The translations under genes were made by a program, and so were the position numbers. The notes under the pieces were generated by a model that ran no database searches, had not been told where the DNA came from, and saw nothing but the letters and a program-made list of their open reading frames with translations. Below are positions 37,325 through 45,460 of a stretch of DNA of 64,000 bases, one piece after another. This stretch comes from Natronococcus occultus SP4 (GTDB taxonomy: Archaea > Halobacteriota > Halobacteria > Halobacteriales > Natrialbaceae). The stretch lies in NCBI RefSeq assembly GCF_000328685.1, contig NC_019974.1, positions 248,001 through 312,000 on the forward strand. The letters are read 5' to 3'. Within the stretch, counting starts at the first letter, position 1, and every line of letters begins with the position of its first letter.

Positions 37325-37398
37325 GGGCTCGTGGTCTAGCTGGTTATGACGCGGCCCTTACAAGGCCGAGGTCGGTGGTTCGAACCCGCCCGAGCCCA
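37325..37398 (+). tRNA. tRNA-Val (anticodon TAC)
   Basis: 74 nt. Acceptor GGGCTCG/CGAGCCC, anticodon stem CGGCC/GGCCG with loop CTTACAA (TAC at 37359-37361), T-loop TTCGAAC; discriminator A, no CCA encoded. It is followed without spacer by tRNA-tail element 2; the stem of its first hairpin even reaches back to pair with the discriminator A and last acceptor C. Confidence 0.97.
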
Positions 37399-37490
37399 TT
37401 TCTCTGGCGAACAATCCGTAAGCCAGAGAAATGTCTGTGAGGACGGTTCGAACTAGCCAAGACGCGCGCAGCAAAGCGAGCACGTCTACA
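37397..37490 (+). other. tRNA-tail element 2
   Basis: Hairpin 1 has a perfect stem TTTCTCTGGC (37399-37408)/GCCAGAGAAA (37422-37431), extended to 12 bp by CA (37397-37398) with TG (37432-37433), loop GAACAATCCGTAA. A CGGTTCGAACTAG motif follows (~37444-37456). Hairpin 2 has stem AGACG (37460-37464)/CGTCT (37483-37487), with GCGCAGCAAAGCGAGCA in the loop. Unlike elements 1 and 3, no intact second copy of the tRNA end is visible; TCGAAAT near 37495 may be a remnant. Confidence 0.65.
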
Positions 37491-37635
37491 GGACTCGAAA
37501 TCGAAGCGTCCCTGCGAGACGTTACGCGAAAGCGGGCGTCTACGTTGCCGCGTCGATTGCTGGCTCGGGCGGTCGATCCACGTCTCGCGTGTAGCCGTCC
37601 ATTGGCTCGAGTAGTGCTCCCATAGGATCGGGAAG

Positions 37636-38082
37636 TCAGTGCTTGAGTCGCGCCACGTTCTCCCGGATCTGGCCCAGAATTCCCTCGCCGGTGTCGGCTT
37701 CCAGCGCCGAATGGAGCGTCGAGTCCTCTGGCTCGTCCTTGACGACGACCCGGAGGTACGGCTCGAGCTGTTCGAAGTTGTCCGACAGGACGACCGTATG
37801 GTTCTCCTCGTCGTGATCGACGACGCCCGCGTCGGCCAGTTTCGGTACGTGACACTGCACCGACGAGACGTAAACGCTCTTGTACTCGTTTTTCGCAACC
37901 TCGTCTGGAGGGACGTCGTGTTCCCAGCCGGCGACCCGTTCGGCTACCCGCGAGAGCTCGATCGGTCCTTCCCGTCCTCGGAGCGCGTACAGGAGGTACC
38001 GTCGTCGACGGTTTGCCAGCAGCTCGAGGATCGTGTCCGCCGATAGTTCTTGATCGTCCCGATCCGAGCCAAGTGCTTCCAT
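37636..38082 (-). CDS. Winged-helix transcription regulator (DUF7344-type)
   Basis: 148 residues. The N-terminal winged helix has the pattern ILELLANRRRRYLLYALRGR, then LSRVAERVAGWEH, YVSSVQCHVPKLADAGVVDH and the wing NHTVVLSDNF. This is the common haloarchaeal single-wHTH family that often regulates surface or stress genes. The C-terminal ~45 residues are amphipathic and may dimerise. It is transcribed toward the tRNA-Val tail. Target unknown. Confidence 0.85.
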   Translation of the reverse strand: MEALGSDRDDQELSADTILELLANRRRRYLLYALRGREGPIELSRVAERVAGWEHDVPPDEVAKNEYKSVYVSSVQCHVPKLADAGVVDHDEENHTVVLSDNFEQLEPYLRVVVKDEPEDSTLHSALEADTGEGILGQIRENVARLKH

Positions 38083-38294
38083 AACACACTATTACCTACC
38101 GGCGCAGAAAAGGGTGTCTTGAATATCCGAAAAACCAATACACAGTGGTAAATGGACGGTATACTCGGCATTATTCTCTCCATTACTGTCTGTTCATTTC
38201 TATTATTCCGAATTGGGTAGACGAGATTGGAAGTTAATCGATCTCGATCTCGATTCGAAATCCTTTTTTATACCATGGACGGAGATAGAGGTAG

Positions 38295-38368
38295 GCCGCC
38301 TTAGCTCAGACTGGGAGAGCACTCGACTGAAGATCGAGCTGTCCCCGGTTCAAATCCGGGAGGCGGCA
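38295..38368 (+). tRNA. tRNA-Phe (anticodon GAA)
   Basis: 74 nt. Acceptor GCCGCCT/AGGCGGC, anticodon stem CTCGA/TCGAG with loop CTGAAGA (GAA at 38329-38331), T-loop TTCAAAT; discriminator A, no CCA. A TTTTTATA box (~38264-38272) is ~25 bp upstream. Its last 24 bases plus 5 beyond recur at 38499-38527. Confidence 0.97.
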
Positions 38369-38527
38369 CTTCTGTTGCGAACAACGACGACGAGCGCGGC
38401 GAGTCGTCTGTGAGCAGTAGAATACACCCGGAGGATTTTGAACCCTGGAAGTCATGGCCCGGGAGCGCAGCGTAGCGAGCACCCCGGACTGTCTTCCTCC
38501 GGTTCAAATTCGGGAGGCGGCACTTCT
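38369..38527 (+). other. tRNA-tail element 3 (two hairpins plus duplicated tRNA 3' end)
   Basis: Hairpin 1 has stem TTCTGTTGC (38370-38378)/GCAGTAGAA (38414-38422), fully paired as RNA with two G-U pairs. The loop starts GAACAA and ends CTGTGA, with an extra inner hairpin ACGAC/GTCGT between. A TTTTGAACCC motif follows (~38437-38445). Hairpin 2 has outer GAAGTCA/TGTCTTC and inner CCGGG/CCCGG stems around AGCGCAGCGTAGCGAGCA (38464-38481). The unit closes with a 29-bp copy of the tRNA end at 38499-38527 (original 38345-38373, one mismatch), period 154 bp. Confidence 0.7.
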
Positions 38528-38623
38528 CACGACGACTGATCTCGTGAGTGCTATCTGGACACTTGGACCCGTAGCTACACACTCGATCGCACAGCAATCG
38601 TGCGATTGGGTGTGCTCCGAGTT

Positions 38624-39931
38624 TCAGTGGTCCCTCTCGGTTTCAGAGTCGCCGATCGCTTCGACGGCAGTCGCGAACGTGTCGACAAACGTATCGAGAT
38701 CGCGCTGGTCGAGTGCCGTCGAGAGATTCCCCATCCCTCGAGGGGCGATCAGAACGCCCTCGTTGCGCAGTCGGAGGAACAACTGTTCGGACGGCGGATC
38801 GCCCGCAGTCGAGTTCTTGAGGTCGGTGACCCGCTCGTCGGTAAAATGGATCTGGAAAAGCGAGCCGTCGCCTGTGATGCGGATGGGAACGTCGGCCGTC
38901 TCGCCGACTGACTCGAGCCGGTCGCGGAGACGGTCTCCGCGTTCGTTCACCGTCTTGATCCGATCCGCACCGAAGTGATCGAGCAACGCGACGCCGGCTG
39001 CCATCGTTGCGGGATTCCCGTTGAAGGTTCCCGAGTGGTTCAGCACGCCTGTCTCCGGATCGAACTGCTCCATGAGATCGACCCGACCGCCGAAGGCCCC
39101 GACCGGAAGGCCGCCACCGATGAGCTTCCCGAACGCCGTGAGATCGGGCTCGATCCCGTACCGCTCCTGTGCGCCACCAGGTGCCAGCCGAAACGACATG
39201 ACTTCGTCGAATATCAGCACCGTTTCGGTCGCTTCGGTAAGATCCCGGGCCGCTTCGAGGTACGCTTCCGTAGCCGGGATCATCCCCGCTACACCGGCGA
39301 TCGGTTCGAGGATGAAACACGCGTACTCGTCGCCCGATCGTTCGAACCGTTCTTTGAGTGCCTCGACGTCGTTGAAGCGAACGGCGTCGACGCGCTGCTC
39401 GACAGACGACGGAATCCCCGCCGTTACGCCTTCGTGGCCAACTGCCACTTCGACGGTGTCGTGGGTTCCGTGGTAGCCGCCCCGAACCTTCAGAACGCGG
39501 TCCCGATCGGTCCACGCCATCGCCGCGCGGATCGCGTTCATCGTCGCTTCCGTCCCCGAGTTCGTAAAGCGCACTCGTTCGACCGACCGCACGCGCTCGA
39601 CGAGACGTTCCGCGAGTTCGACGATGTCCTCGTTCGGTGCGGCGACGTCGTTTCCGCGCTCGAGTCGATCGCAGGCCGCTTCGACGACGGGTCCGGGTGC
39701 GTGTCCGAGGACGGATTGAGTGTAGTTGTTGAGAAAATCGAGCAACTCCTCGCCGTCCGCCGTCGTTACCTGGGCGCCGGACGCTTCGGTGAAGAACGTC
39801 GGGTACGGTCGGTGGTATGTGACCGATCGAGTATCTCCGCCGGGCAGTACCTCTCGCGCTCGCTCGGCCAACCGTGCCGACTGTGTGGACTGGTTCCGGT
39901 ATCGGGTGTGTGGGTCGGGGCCATCGCTCAT
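38624..39931 (-). CDS. Class III PLP aminotransferase, glutamate-1-semialdehyde aminomutase-like
   Basis: 435 residues. HemL-like fold: RVRFTNSGTEATMNAIRAA (~110), KVRGGYHGTHD (~145), LIFDEVMSFR (~240, PLP Asp) and the PLP lysine in LTAFGKLIGGGLPVGAFGG (Lys ~266), ending with NGNPATMAAG. The MSF variant of the usual DEVMTGFR and the absence of neighbouring haem genes suggest a GSA-aminomutase paralogue acting on another amino substrate rather than the haem enzyme itself. Cytosolic, PLP-dependent. It reads toward tRNA-tail element 3. The start ATG fits the family (DPHTRYRNQS). Confidence 0.85.
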   Translation of the reverse strand: MSDGPDPHTRYRNQSTQSARLAERAREVLPGGDTRSVTYHRPYPTFFTEASGAQVTTADGEELLDFLNNYTQSVLGHAPGPVVEAACDRLERGNDVAAPNEDIVELAERLVERVRSVERVRFTNSGTEATMNAIRAAMAWTDRDRVLKVRGGYHGTHDTVEVAVGHEGVTAGIPSSVEQRVDAVRFNDVEALKERFERSGDEYACFILEPIAGVAGMIPATEAYLEAARDLTEATETVLIFDEVMSFRLAPGGAQERYGIEPDLTAFGKLIGGGLPVGAFGGRVDLMEQFDPETGVLNHSGTFNGNPATMAAGVALLDHFGADRIKTVNERGDRLRDRLESVGETADVPIRITGDGSLFQIHFTDERVTDLKNSTAGDPPSEQLFLRLRNEGVLIAPRGMGNLSTALDQRDLDTFVDTFATAVEAIGDSETERDH

Positions 39932-40100
39932 GATTTATGGAAGCGATCGCTCGCATAAAAACTACTGTGGACGATCGTTGCAGCGACGCGACCGAAACTC
40001 CGCTAGAGCACCGTCGTAACGGATCGATCCCCCGTCGCCGAGGCGGACGTCGTCGAACGCGAGTGTGGCTATCGGATCCGCGGAGCAGCCGCGTCATTGA

Positions 40101-40268
40101 CTACTCTCCGACGAAGATCGTCTTCAAGCGGGTTCCACAGTCCGGACAGCAGAGCGTCTGCCACTTCGTCGGATCCAGCCCACCCATCGTTTTCGTACGG
40201 ATCGCGTTCTCGCGATCGATCGCGGTGGTACAGGTCGAACACTCGAGGACGTCGTCGGGGCCGGCCAT
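40101..40268 (-). CDS. Small CPxCG-type zinc-finger protein (55 aa)
   Basis: ATG is the complement of 40266-40268 and the stop TAG is at 40101-40103. The sequence reads MAGPDDVLECSTCTTAIDRE, then NAIRTKTMGGLDPTKWQTL, CCPDCGTRLKTIFVGE. Cys pairs CSTC and CPDCG form a zinc ribbon. Haloarchaea have many such one-domain micro-proteins; several affect growth, biofilm or stress phenotypes, but this one is unassigned. It is divergent from the next CDS and follows the aminotransferase gene. Confidence 0.78.
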   Translation of the reverse strand: MAGPDDVLECSTCTTAIDRENAIRTKTMGGLDPTKWQTLCCPDCGTRLKTIFVGE

Positions 40269-40398
40269 CGGTATCGACTACGAACCCCGTCACGGTAGGT
40301 ATTGCGCCCTCGATCGAGCGGTGGTGGTCCGTCCTCGGTCCGACGCTGACACGGCTGCAAGCCCAAGACCGTTAGTCGTCCCGACATCTCACTCACGT

Positions 40399-40788
40399 AT
40401 GTCCGACGACCAGTCGATCGAGACCGGTGAAGCGGACGTTAGCGACGACGTCCTCGAACGGATCGCAGACCGTACCGACGCCGACGAGGACGCGATCGCG
40501 GACGCGCTCGTCGTCCTCCACTCGGCGTTGATCGGTCGCCACGCCGAGTTCGAGCGAGAGTACGATTACGTGACTGTCGATGGGACCCGAGCGTACCGCG
40601 TTCCAGAGTCGGTCTGGGACGATCTCCGCGGGGGGCTCGAGTTCGACGACGAGGTCGCCGACGCGGTCGAGCTTGCCCACACCGAGCAGGCGCGGCTCGC
40701 GTTCGCCGACGCCGTCGACGTCGACGAGCGCTTTGGAGACGACGACCGCGGCGTCGTCGTTGGGATCGACACTGCCGAGGAGTTCTAG
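40399..40788 (+). CDS. Uncharacterized acidic haloarchaeal protein (129 aa)
   Basis: ATG 40399 starts MSDDQSIETGEADVSDDVLE. Helical in the first half (DEDAIADALVVLHSALIGRH), then a strand-like segment (DYVTVDGTRAYRVPESVWDD) and further helices ending GVVVGIDTAEEF. Conserved-looking haloarchaeal hypothetical; I do not recognise the family. Single gene between the small zinc protein and hairpin D. Confidence 0.6.
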   Translation: MSDDQSIETGEADVSDDVLERIADRTDADEDAIADALVVLHSALIGRHAEFEREYDYVTVDGTRAYRVPESVWDDLRGGLEFDDEVADAVELAHTEQARLAFADAVDVDERFGDDDRGVVVGIDTAEEF

Positions 40789-40826
40789 CTTCCGACCCAG
40801 CGATTCGTTCCCGATGCTGACGTCCT

Positions 40827-40846
40827 CCTACGACTGAAGTCGTGGG
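40827..40846. repeat. Dispersed 20-bp hairpin, copy D
   Basis: CCTACGAC-TGAA-GTCGTGGG (one mismatch in the stem), preceded by GCTGACGTCCTCC and followed by GTTCAGCGGGTAA, the same flanks as copy B. This is evidence that the repeat unit is longer than the hairpin. Confidence 0.68.
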
Positions 40847-41010
40847 CTGTTGCGCTGTTCAGCGGGTAATCGAAGCGTTCGGGCCGGCAGCCGAGTCCCG
40901 ATCGGTTTCGCTTCCGGCGCTCGTACGCGACGTTCTCGAGACCGAGGACGCTCGGTTCCGCCCGGAGCTAAAACATACACGTTTATTCCCGGTGAACGAG
41001 ACCCCCTCGC

Positions 41011-41403
41011 ATGCCACGCGATTACGATCGATCGGCGGTTCCGTCGGTGTACGACCTCGCGAGCGTCGAGCCCTACCGCAGCGAGCCTGGCTTCGAGCAG
41101 GTAGTCTTTCGGGGTATCGATCAGATGATCGGCTTCTCCCGGATCGGCCCGGAGAAGGTCGACGGCGAGCCCCACACCCATCCCTACGAACAGATGAACA
41201 TGCTCGTCGAGGGGCGGCTGGACTTCCTCGTCGACGGTGAGCGCGTCGAACTCGAACCCTACGACACGCTGGCGATCCCGCCCGAGGTCCCGCATACCTC
41301 GCGTGCGCTCGAGGACGAGACGGCGACGCTGCTTGCGTTCTGGCCGCTGCGGGAGGATCGACTCGACGGGACGGCCTACCAGCGGGAGTTTCCCGAACTC
41401 TGA
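41011..41403 (+). CDS. Cupin-domain protein
   Basis: 130 residues, single cupin barrel. Motif 1 is HTHPYEQMNMLVEGRLDFLVD (metal His/His/Glu) and motif 2 is IPPEVPHTSRAL (His). The fold binds a metal and may act on or sense a small molecule; stand-alone cupins have very varied roles. Start ATG 41011 with a TATA-like TAAAACATACA ~45 bp upstream. It precedes an aldo/keto reductase gene by 75 bp in the same direction, so a shared metabolic role is possible. Confidence 0.87.
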   Translation: MPRDYDRSAVPSVYDLASVEPYRSEPGFEQVVFRGIDQMIGFSRIGPEKVDGEPHTHPYEQMNMLVEGRLDFLVDGERVELEPYDTLAIPPEVPHTSRALEDETATLLAFWPLREDRLDGTAYQREFPEL

Positions 41404-41478
41404 GCGCCGTTCGGTCTCGGCTCGCGACCGGCAGGCGCCCACGCAATAGTTAACCGCTCGATTCCGGTACTGCATTCC

Positions 41479-42327
41479 GTGACCCGGAACGAAAGCGACA
41501 CGTTCGAGATCGGCTCGACGACCGTCCACCGGCTCGGATTCGGCGCGATGCGTCTCTGCGGCGAGGAGATCATCGGCCCGCCTGAGGACGAAGACGCCGC
41601 TCGCGAGCTAGTTCGGACCGCCGTCGAGCAGGGCGTCGACTTCATCGACACCGCGGACTCCTACGGCCCCGGCGTCAGCGAACGGCTCATCGGCGAGGCG
41701 CTCGACGATCCCGACGACGTGCTGGTCGCCTCGAAGGCGGGCCTGCTTCGCAACCGCGAGGGCGAGTGGCTCCACCACGGCGATCCCGACTACATCCGCA
41801 ATCAGGTGTTGTGCTCGCTCGATCGGCTCCGGACCGACACGATCGACCTCTACCAGTACCACCGACCCGACCCCGACACACCCTTCGAGGACTCCGTCCA
41901 GGCGTTTGCCGAACTGAAAGACGAGGGGCTCGTCGAGCAGGTCGGGCTGAGCAACGTCTCGGTCGACCAGCTCGAGACGGCCCGCGACCACGTCGACGTG
42001 GCGACGGTCCAGAATCGGTACAACGTCGGCGACCGCTCGGAGGCCGACGTCCTCGAGGCCTGCGAGGAGTACGGGATCGGCTTCATCCCCTGGGCGCCGA
42101 TCGACGGCGACGATCTCGCAAGTCACGGCGACGTCCTCGACGAGATTGCGGACGACCACGACGCGACCCGGCGCCAGGTCGCGCTGGCGTGGCTGCTCGA
42201 GCGATCCGACGTCATCCTCCCGATCCCGGGTACCTCCGACCCCGACCACCTCGAGTCCAACCTCCAGGCGTCGCAGCTCTCGCTGTCCGACGACGAGGTT
42301 GCTCGAATCACCGATCTCGAGAACTAA
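41479..42327 (+). CDS. Aldo/keto reductase
   Basis: 282 residues from GTG 41479. The TIM-barrel AKR has RLGFGAMRLCG (~15), DFIDTADSYGPGVSE (catalytic Asp/Tyr, ~56-64), LVASKAGLLR (Lys, ~78), DLYQYHRPD (His, ~117), GLSNVSVDQLE and LPIPGTSDPDHLESNL (NADP-binding, ~245). It reduces carbonyls with NAD(P)H; the substrate cannot be predicted. Cytosolic. It is followed by tRNA-His on the other strand. Confidence 0.9.
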   Translation: MTRNESDTFEIGSTTVHRLGFGAMRLCGEEIIGPPEDEDAARELVRTAVEQGVDFIDTADSYGPGVSERLIGEALDDPDDVLVASKAGLLRNREGEWLHHGDPDYIRNQVLCSLDRLRTDTIDLYQYHRPDPDTPFEDSVQAFAELKDEGLVEQVGLSNVSVDQLETARDHVDVATVQNRYNVGDRSEADVLEACEEYGIGFIPWAPIDGDDLASHGDVLDEIADDHDATRRQVALAWLLERSDVILPIPGTSDPDHLESNLQASQLSLSDDEVARITDLEN

Positions 42328-42382
42328 CTCGGCGATCTCGCCTTCCGGCTTTTCCGCTCCTCGTGGTACTCGTCGCGAAAAA

Positions 42383-42455
42383 GTCCGGGTGCGAGAATCG
42401 AACCCGCGTCTCAGCCTCCACAAGGCTGAAGGATAACCACTACCCCAACCCGGAC
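42383..42455 (-). tRNA. tRNA-His (anticodon GTG)
   Basis: Minus strand, 73 nt including the extra G-1. Acceptor GTCCGGGT/ACCCGGAC with G-1 paired to C73 (histidine identity), anticodon loop TTGTGGA (GTG), T-loop TTCGATT. Downstream there is a T-run (TTTTT) as terminator and none of the tRNA-tail hairpins. Confidence 0.96.
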
Positions 42456-42805
42456 ACGCTTACACCTATTTCTACACGCGGTTGGACTGAAATACGTTAC
42501 GACTCGAGGACGGGAGCGTGCGATTCCGTGCCGTGCGTTTTCGACCGCCACGCTTCCGATTGCGGTTCGACGTTCGTTTTTCGCGGTTCTCACTTCGTTT
42601 GCTCACGGGTCGTTCCTCCCCGTCTGCTCGCGGGCACCAGGCGCCCGCTCGCATGGTCCGCGGGACCGCTGGTCCCGCGCTATTCGCGTTCCGCGGTTCT
42701 CACTCACTTCGTTCGCTCCGAACCGCGCTCGATCCGAACCGCGCTCACTCCGAACCGCGCGACCGAGATGTTTTTCGGCTGGCCGCTCCTACTTCGAGCA
42801 ACGCC
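42456..42805. other. 350-bp intergenic stretch with GC-rich inverted repeats
   Basis: No CDS seen. CGCGGTTC (42692-42699) pairs with GAACCGCG (42720-42727) across a CTTCGTTCGCTCC-type loop, and two more direct GAACCGCG copies follow by ~42757. GGACCGCTGGTCC (~42664) is another small hairpin. Such CACTTCGTTCGCTC hairpin DNA is common between haloarchaeal genes. Confidence 0.55.
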
Positions 42806-43261
42806 GTGGCTATTACCGACAAGATCTACGTCAAGAACCACCGCCAGCTCGCCTCCCAGCTCGAGACGAACATTCCGAAGGGAGCGTTCAAGGGCGCGAC
42901 GCTGGACGTTCTCTTCCAGGGTGAGGGCCTCGAGAAACTCGACGAGGCGACCCAGGAGCGGGTGCTCGACTTCTCGAGTGACTTCCTCGACTGTGACTGC
43001 GACAACAACCCCTACTGTGGCTGTCCCGAGCGGAAGTTCGTCCGGTACCTGCTCGAGCTGCGCGCACAGGGGCTGGGTCCCGACGCCATCGTCGACGTGA
43101 TGACCGACGACTACATGGTCTATGCCTACTCCGGGGACGTCCTTTCGTTCCTCGACAGCGGCGTCCGTACACTCGAGGCCGCGGAGGGGCTCGCCGAGGT
43201 CGAAGGCAGCGACGAAACACGGGCGGAGATCCGGCAGGCAAAGCGGGATCTCGCGAAGTAG
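42806..43261 (+). CDS. Conserved haloarchaeal protein with a Cys cluster (DUF5814-like)
   Basis: 151 residues from GTG 42806 (VAITDKIYVKNHRQLASQLE). The signature region FLDCDCDNNPYCGCPERKF (~55-75) holds four cysteines, likely a metal site, flanked by helices; the end is Glu/Ala-rich (LEAAEGLAEVEGSDETRA). The strong conservation I recall for this sequence among haloarchaea indicates a core role, but no function is known to me. The upstream frame is not coding in composition. It is convergent with the RHH-type gene, with adjacent stops. Confidence 0.75.
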   Translation: MAITDKIYVKNHRQLASQLETNIPKGAFKGATLDVLFQGEGLEKLDEATQERVLDFSSDFLDCDCDNNPYCGCPERKFVRYLLELRAQGLGPDAIVDVMTDDYMVYAYSGDVLSFLDSGVRTLEAAEGLAEVEGSDETRAEIRQAKRDLAK

Positions 43262-43669
43262 TCAGCGCAGCTGCGAGGGATCGTCGGCGTCGTCCAGGTC
43301 GTCGAGCAACAACACTTCGTCCTCGTCCTCGAGGCGATCCTGGAGCTCGGTGACGTAGGATTTGTGCTCGTCTAACTGCTCGCGGAGGTGATCGGCCTCG
43401 AGCTCGAGGCGTTCGTGCTCGCGGATGAAGCTCTTGGGCACCTCGACGGTCGGTGGGAACGCGAGATTCTCGTCGCCGTCGCCTGTCTCGGCGTCCTCGA
43501 GCTCGGCTTCGGGAACGACCGCGACCTGCCCGTCGTGCTCGACGAGCTGCTCGACGTAGTCCCGGAAGACCGCGGACAACGAGATGTCGCGCTCCTCGGC
43601 GATCTCCTGGAGCGCCTCGAAGGCGTCCTCGCTGACGCGAAACGAGATCGTCTTGTTCTTGTTGCCCAT
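43262..43669 (-). CDS. Ribbon-helix-helix-type DNA-binding protein with coiled-coil tail
   Basis: 135 residues from ATG 43667-43669. The start MGNKNKTISFRVSEDAFEAL with EIAEERDISLSAVFRDYVEQ is a typical strand-helix-helix repressor domain. After an acidic linker the segment KSFIREHERLELEADHLREQ and LDEHKSYVTELQDRLEDEDE is a coiled coil, probably for oligomerisation. A GTG seven codons upstream is an alternative start. A TTAAGTAT box lies ~25 bp upstream, fitting a nearly leaderless mRNA. Target unknown. Confidence 0.78.
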   Translation of the reverse strand: MGNKNKTISFRVSEDAFEALQEIAEERDISLSAVFRDYVEQLVEHDGQVAVVPEAELEDAETGDGDENLAFPPTVEVPKSFIREHERLELEADHLREQLDEHKSYVTELQDRLEDEDEVLLLDDLDDADDPSQLR

Positions 43670-43801
43670 CGCAGTGTAGTCGTCGGCCACGATACTTAAC
43701 GATTCGTCAGACGATCGACCCGTCGCCGAGAGCGACCGGGTCGCTGCTCGACGAACTCCGGACCGAGTGAAAAACTGGAGCGTGTCCTCGAGAGCAGCCG
43801 A

Positions 43802-44428
43802 TCAGGCCGTCGCTTCGACGTCCTCGACGTTCTCGAGGGCTTCGATCACGTCGCGGCGGTAGTTCTCGACCGGCGAGTCGTACCGTTCACGGGCCATCTG
43901 TGCGTACTCGTTGGTCGGCGCCGTCGAGCCGCTCTCGGGGGCTTCCTGGTCGTCCTGCCAGGCCTCGAACTCCTCGATTCGATCGAGGGTTCGCTCGGCG
44001 GTCTCGACGACCCAGCGGTCCCGGGTCGCCTCGTCGACGATCGAGATCGTCTCCGGACGGACCGAGACGTTGACCGTGCCGTCCTCGGTCTCGTACGTTC
44101 GAGGTTTGCCGACGACCGAGACGTACGCCGGCGTCTCCGTGTCCCGCAGCACCGAGGCGGCCTCGGGCTGGTACTGGCCGGCGTAGACGAAGAAGGTTCC
44201 CGTCGGATCGACGACCCGGCCACGCCAGTACTCGCTGTCCTCGCCGACGTCCTCGGTTTCGGTCAGCGTCCCGACGGCGAACACGCGGTTGGCCCGGTCG
44301 CCCGTCGGCAGCAGGGCGTAGTTGGGGGCGCGCTCGTCGTCGCTTTCCTTGAACGTGTACGTCGAGTCGTTGAATTCGGAGGCGAAGACGCGACGTGCGA
44401 CTTCGCGGGTGAGTTCTGCCTGAGACAT
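43802..44428 (-). CDS. rpap3: RPA-associated protein (COG3390)
   Basis: 208 residues. One OB-fold-like domain (LTREVARRVFASEFNDSTYT, YWRGRVVDPTGTFFVYAGQY, AYVSVVGKPRTYE) and a helical end (NYRRDVIEALENVEDVEA). In Haloferax such proteins are encoded with, bind to and stabilise their RPA partner. ATG is adjacent to the stop of the upstream RPA gene, so translation is coupled. It acts in single-stranded DNA protection during replication and repair. Confidence 0.88.
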   Translation of the reverse strand: MSQAELTREVARRVFASEFNDSTYTFKESDDERAPNYALLPTGDRANRVFAVGTLTETEDVGEDSEYWRGRVVDPTGTFFVYAGQYQPEAASVLRDTETPAYVSVVGKPRTYETEDGTVNVSVRPETISIVDEATRDRWVVETAERTLDRIEEFEAWQDDQEAPESGSTAPTNEYAQMARERYDSPVENYRRDVIEALENVEDVEATA

Positions 44429-45358
44429 TTACATCGACCTCGCTTTGATCAGCAGCTGTTCGGCGTCGACTGGTCCGTCGAGCTCCTCGACGTCGTCGGC
44501 CAGGACGTAGCGACCGAACGTCGGCCCTTCGATCCGGTAGTAGGTGCCGACGACCAGGTCGCGGATCTCGTCGGCGACGACGGTCGTATCAAGGGCGTCC
44601 ATCGCCATGTCCTTGGCCTCCTCTAAGCTGATTCCCGTCAGGTTCTCGGTCGCGTCCTTGTCGAAGATGACCTCGTGGGCGTCGAGCCCGTCGTCGACGA
44701 CGGCCTTGATTCGCAGATCGAACTCGCCCTCGACCTCGCCGTGTTCGTTACAGCGGCCGTTCTGGAGGACGCGGGTGCAATCGTCCTTCGGGCAGCGCTT
44801 GATCAGGCCGCTGCCGCTTTGCATGTCGACGAGTGCACCTTCGATCTCGCTGGTGTCGTCGCCGACCTCGAGCTCCTCGTCGAGCTCCTCGATGACGGTC
44901 GTGCTGTTGAGTTTGACCGAGTAGCGACCCTCGTACTCGTCGGTGACGACGTTGCGAAGTTCGTAGACGCCGCCCTCGTCGAGCGCCGGGAGGTCCGATT
45001 TGGCCCACTTGGTGAACTTGATCGTCCCCGTCGGGTCGCCCAGCAGACCGACCTGTGCGACCGAGTCACTGCGGGGTTCCCACAGCTCGATGACCTTGGC
45101 CGTGATGTCGATCCACTGTTCGGGTTCGTCGACGTCCTCGATCTCGGCCGCCTCGCTCGAGCCGCCCGCGAGGTCCTCGCGGTCGAGGCCGGCTTCCTCG
45201 AGGTAGTGGTTGGTGACGCTCCGGCGTGCCTCGTCGATCGGGACCTTGTACTCGTCGACGAGCGTCGTCAGTCGGTCCTCGACGTCGTCGACCGAGACGT
45301 CGATGTGGTCCGAGAACTGGTCGTGTATGTCGTCCGCGTGCTGTCGTACGTCGCTCAT
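44429..45358 (-). CDS. rpa3: Replication protein A, single-stranded DNA-binding protein with zinc finger
   Basis: 309 residues from ATG 45356-45358 (MSDVRQHADDIHDQF). An N-terminal helical region (~1-60) is followed by OB folds (~70-160: WIDITAKVIELWEPR, QVGLLGDPTGTIKFTKWAK) and a Cys-zinc segment CPKDDCTRVLQNGRCNEHG (~205) leading to a second OB-like domain. It binds and protects ssDNA. The layout rpa3-rpap3 matches haloarchaea. A 12-codon upstream extension (MPPSETKRRRDT) is basic and rejected. Confidence 0.9.
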   Translation of the reverse strand: MSDVRQHADDIHDQFSDHIDVSVDDVEDRLTTLVDEYKVPIDEARRSVTNHYLEEAGLDREDLAGGSSEAAEIEDVDEPEQWIDITAKVIELWEPRSDSVAQVGLLGDPTGTIKFTKWAKSDLPALDEGGVYELRNVVTDEYEGRYSVKLNSTTVIEELDEELEVGDDTSEIEGALVDMQSGSGLIKRCPKDDCTRVLQNGRCNEHGEVEGEFDLRIKAVVDDGLDAHEVIFDKDATENLTGISLEEAKDMAMDALDTTVVADEIRDLVVGTYYRIEGPTFGRYVLADDVEELDGPVDAEQLLIKARSM

Positions 45359-45460
45359 TGTGTCACGCCTCCTCTTCGTTTCACTGGGAGGCATACCGAC
45401 GTTCGCTCCCGATCGTATTTAAACTGCCGGCACCGGAGCGAAAGTGCTTCCGTCGGGCGA

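Noticed and set aside
42383-42455. tRNA-tail element behind tRNA-His
   Set aside because: The minus strand downstream of the tRNA has only a T-run and unrelated sequence.
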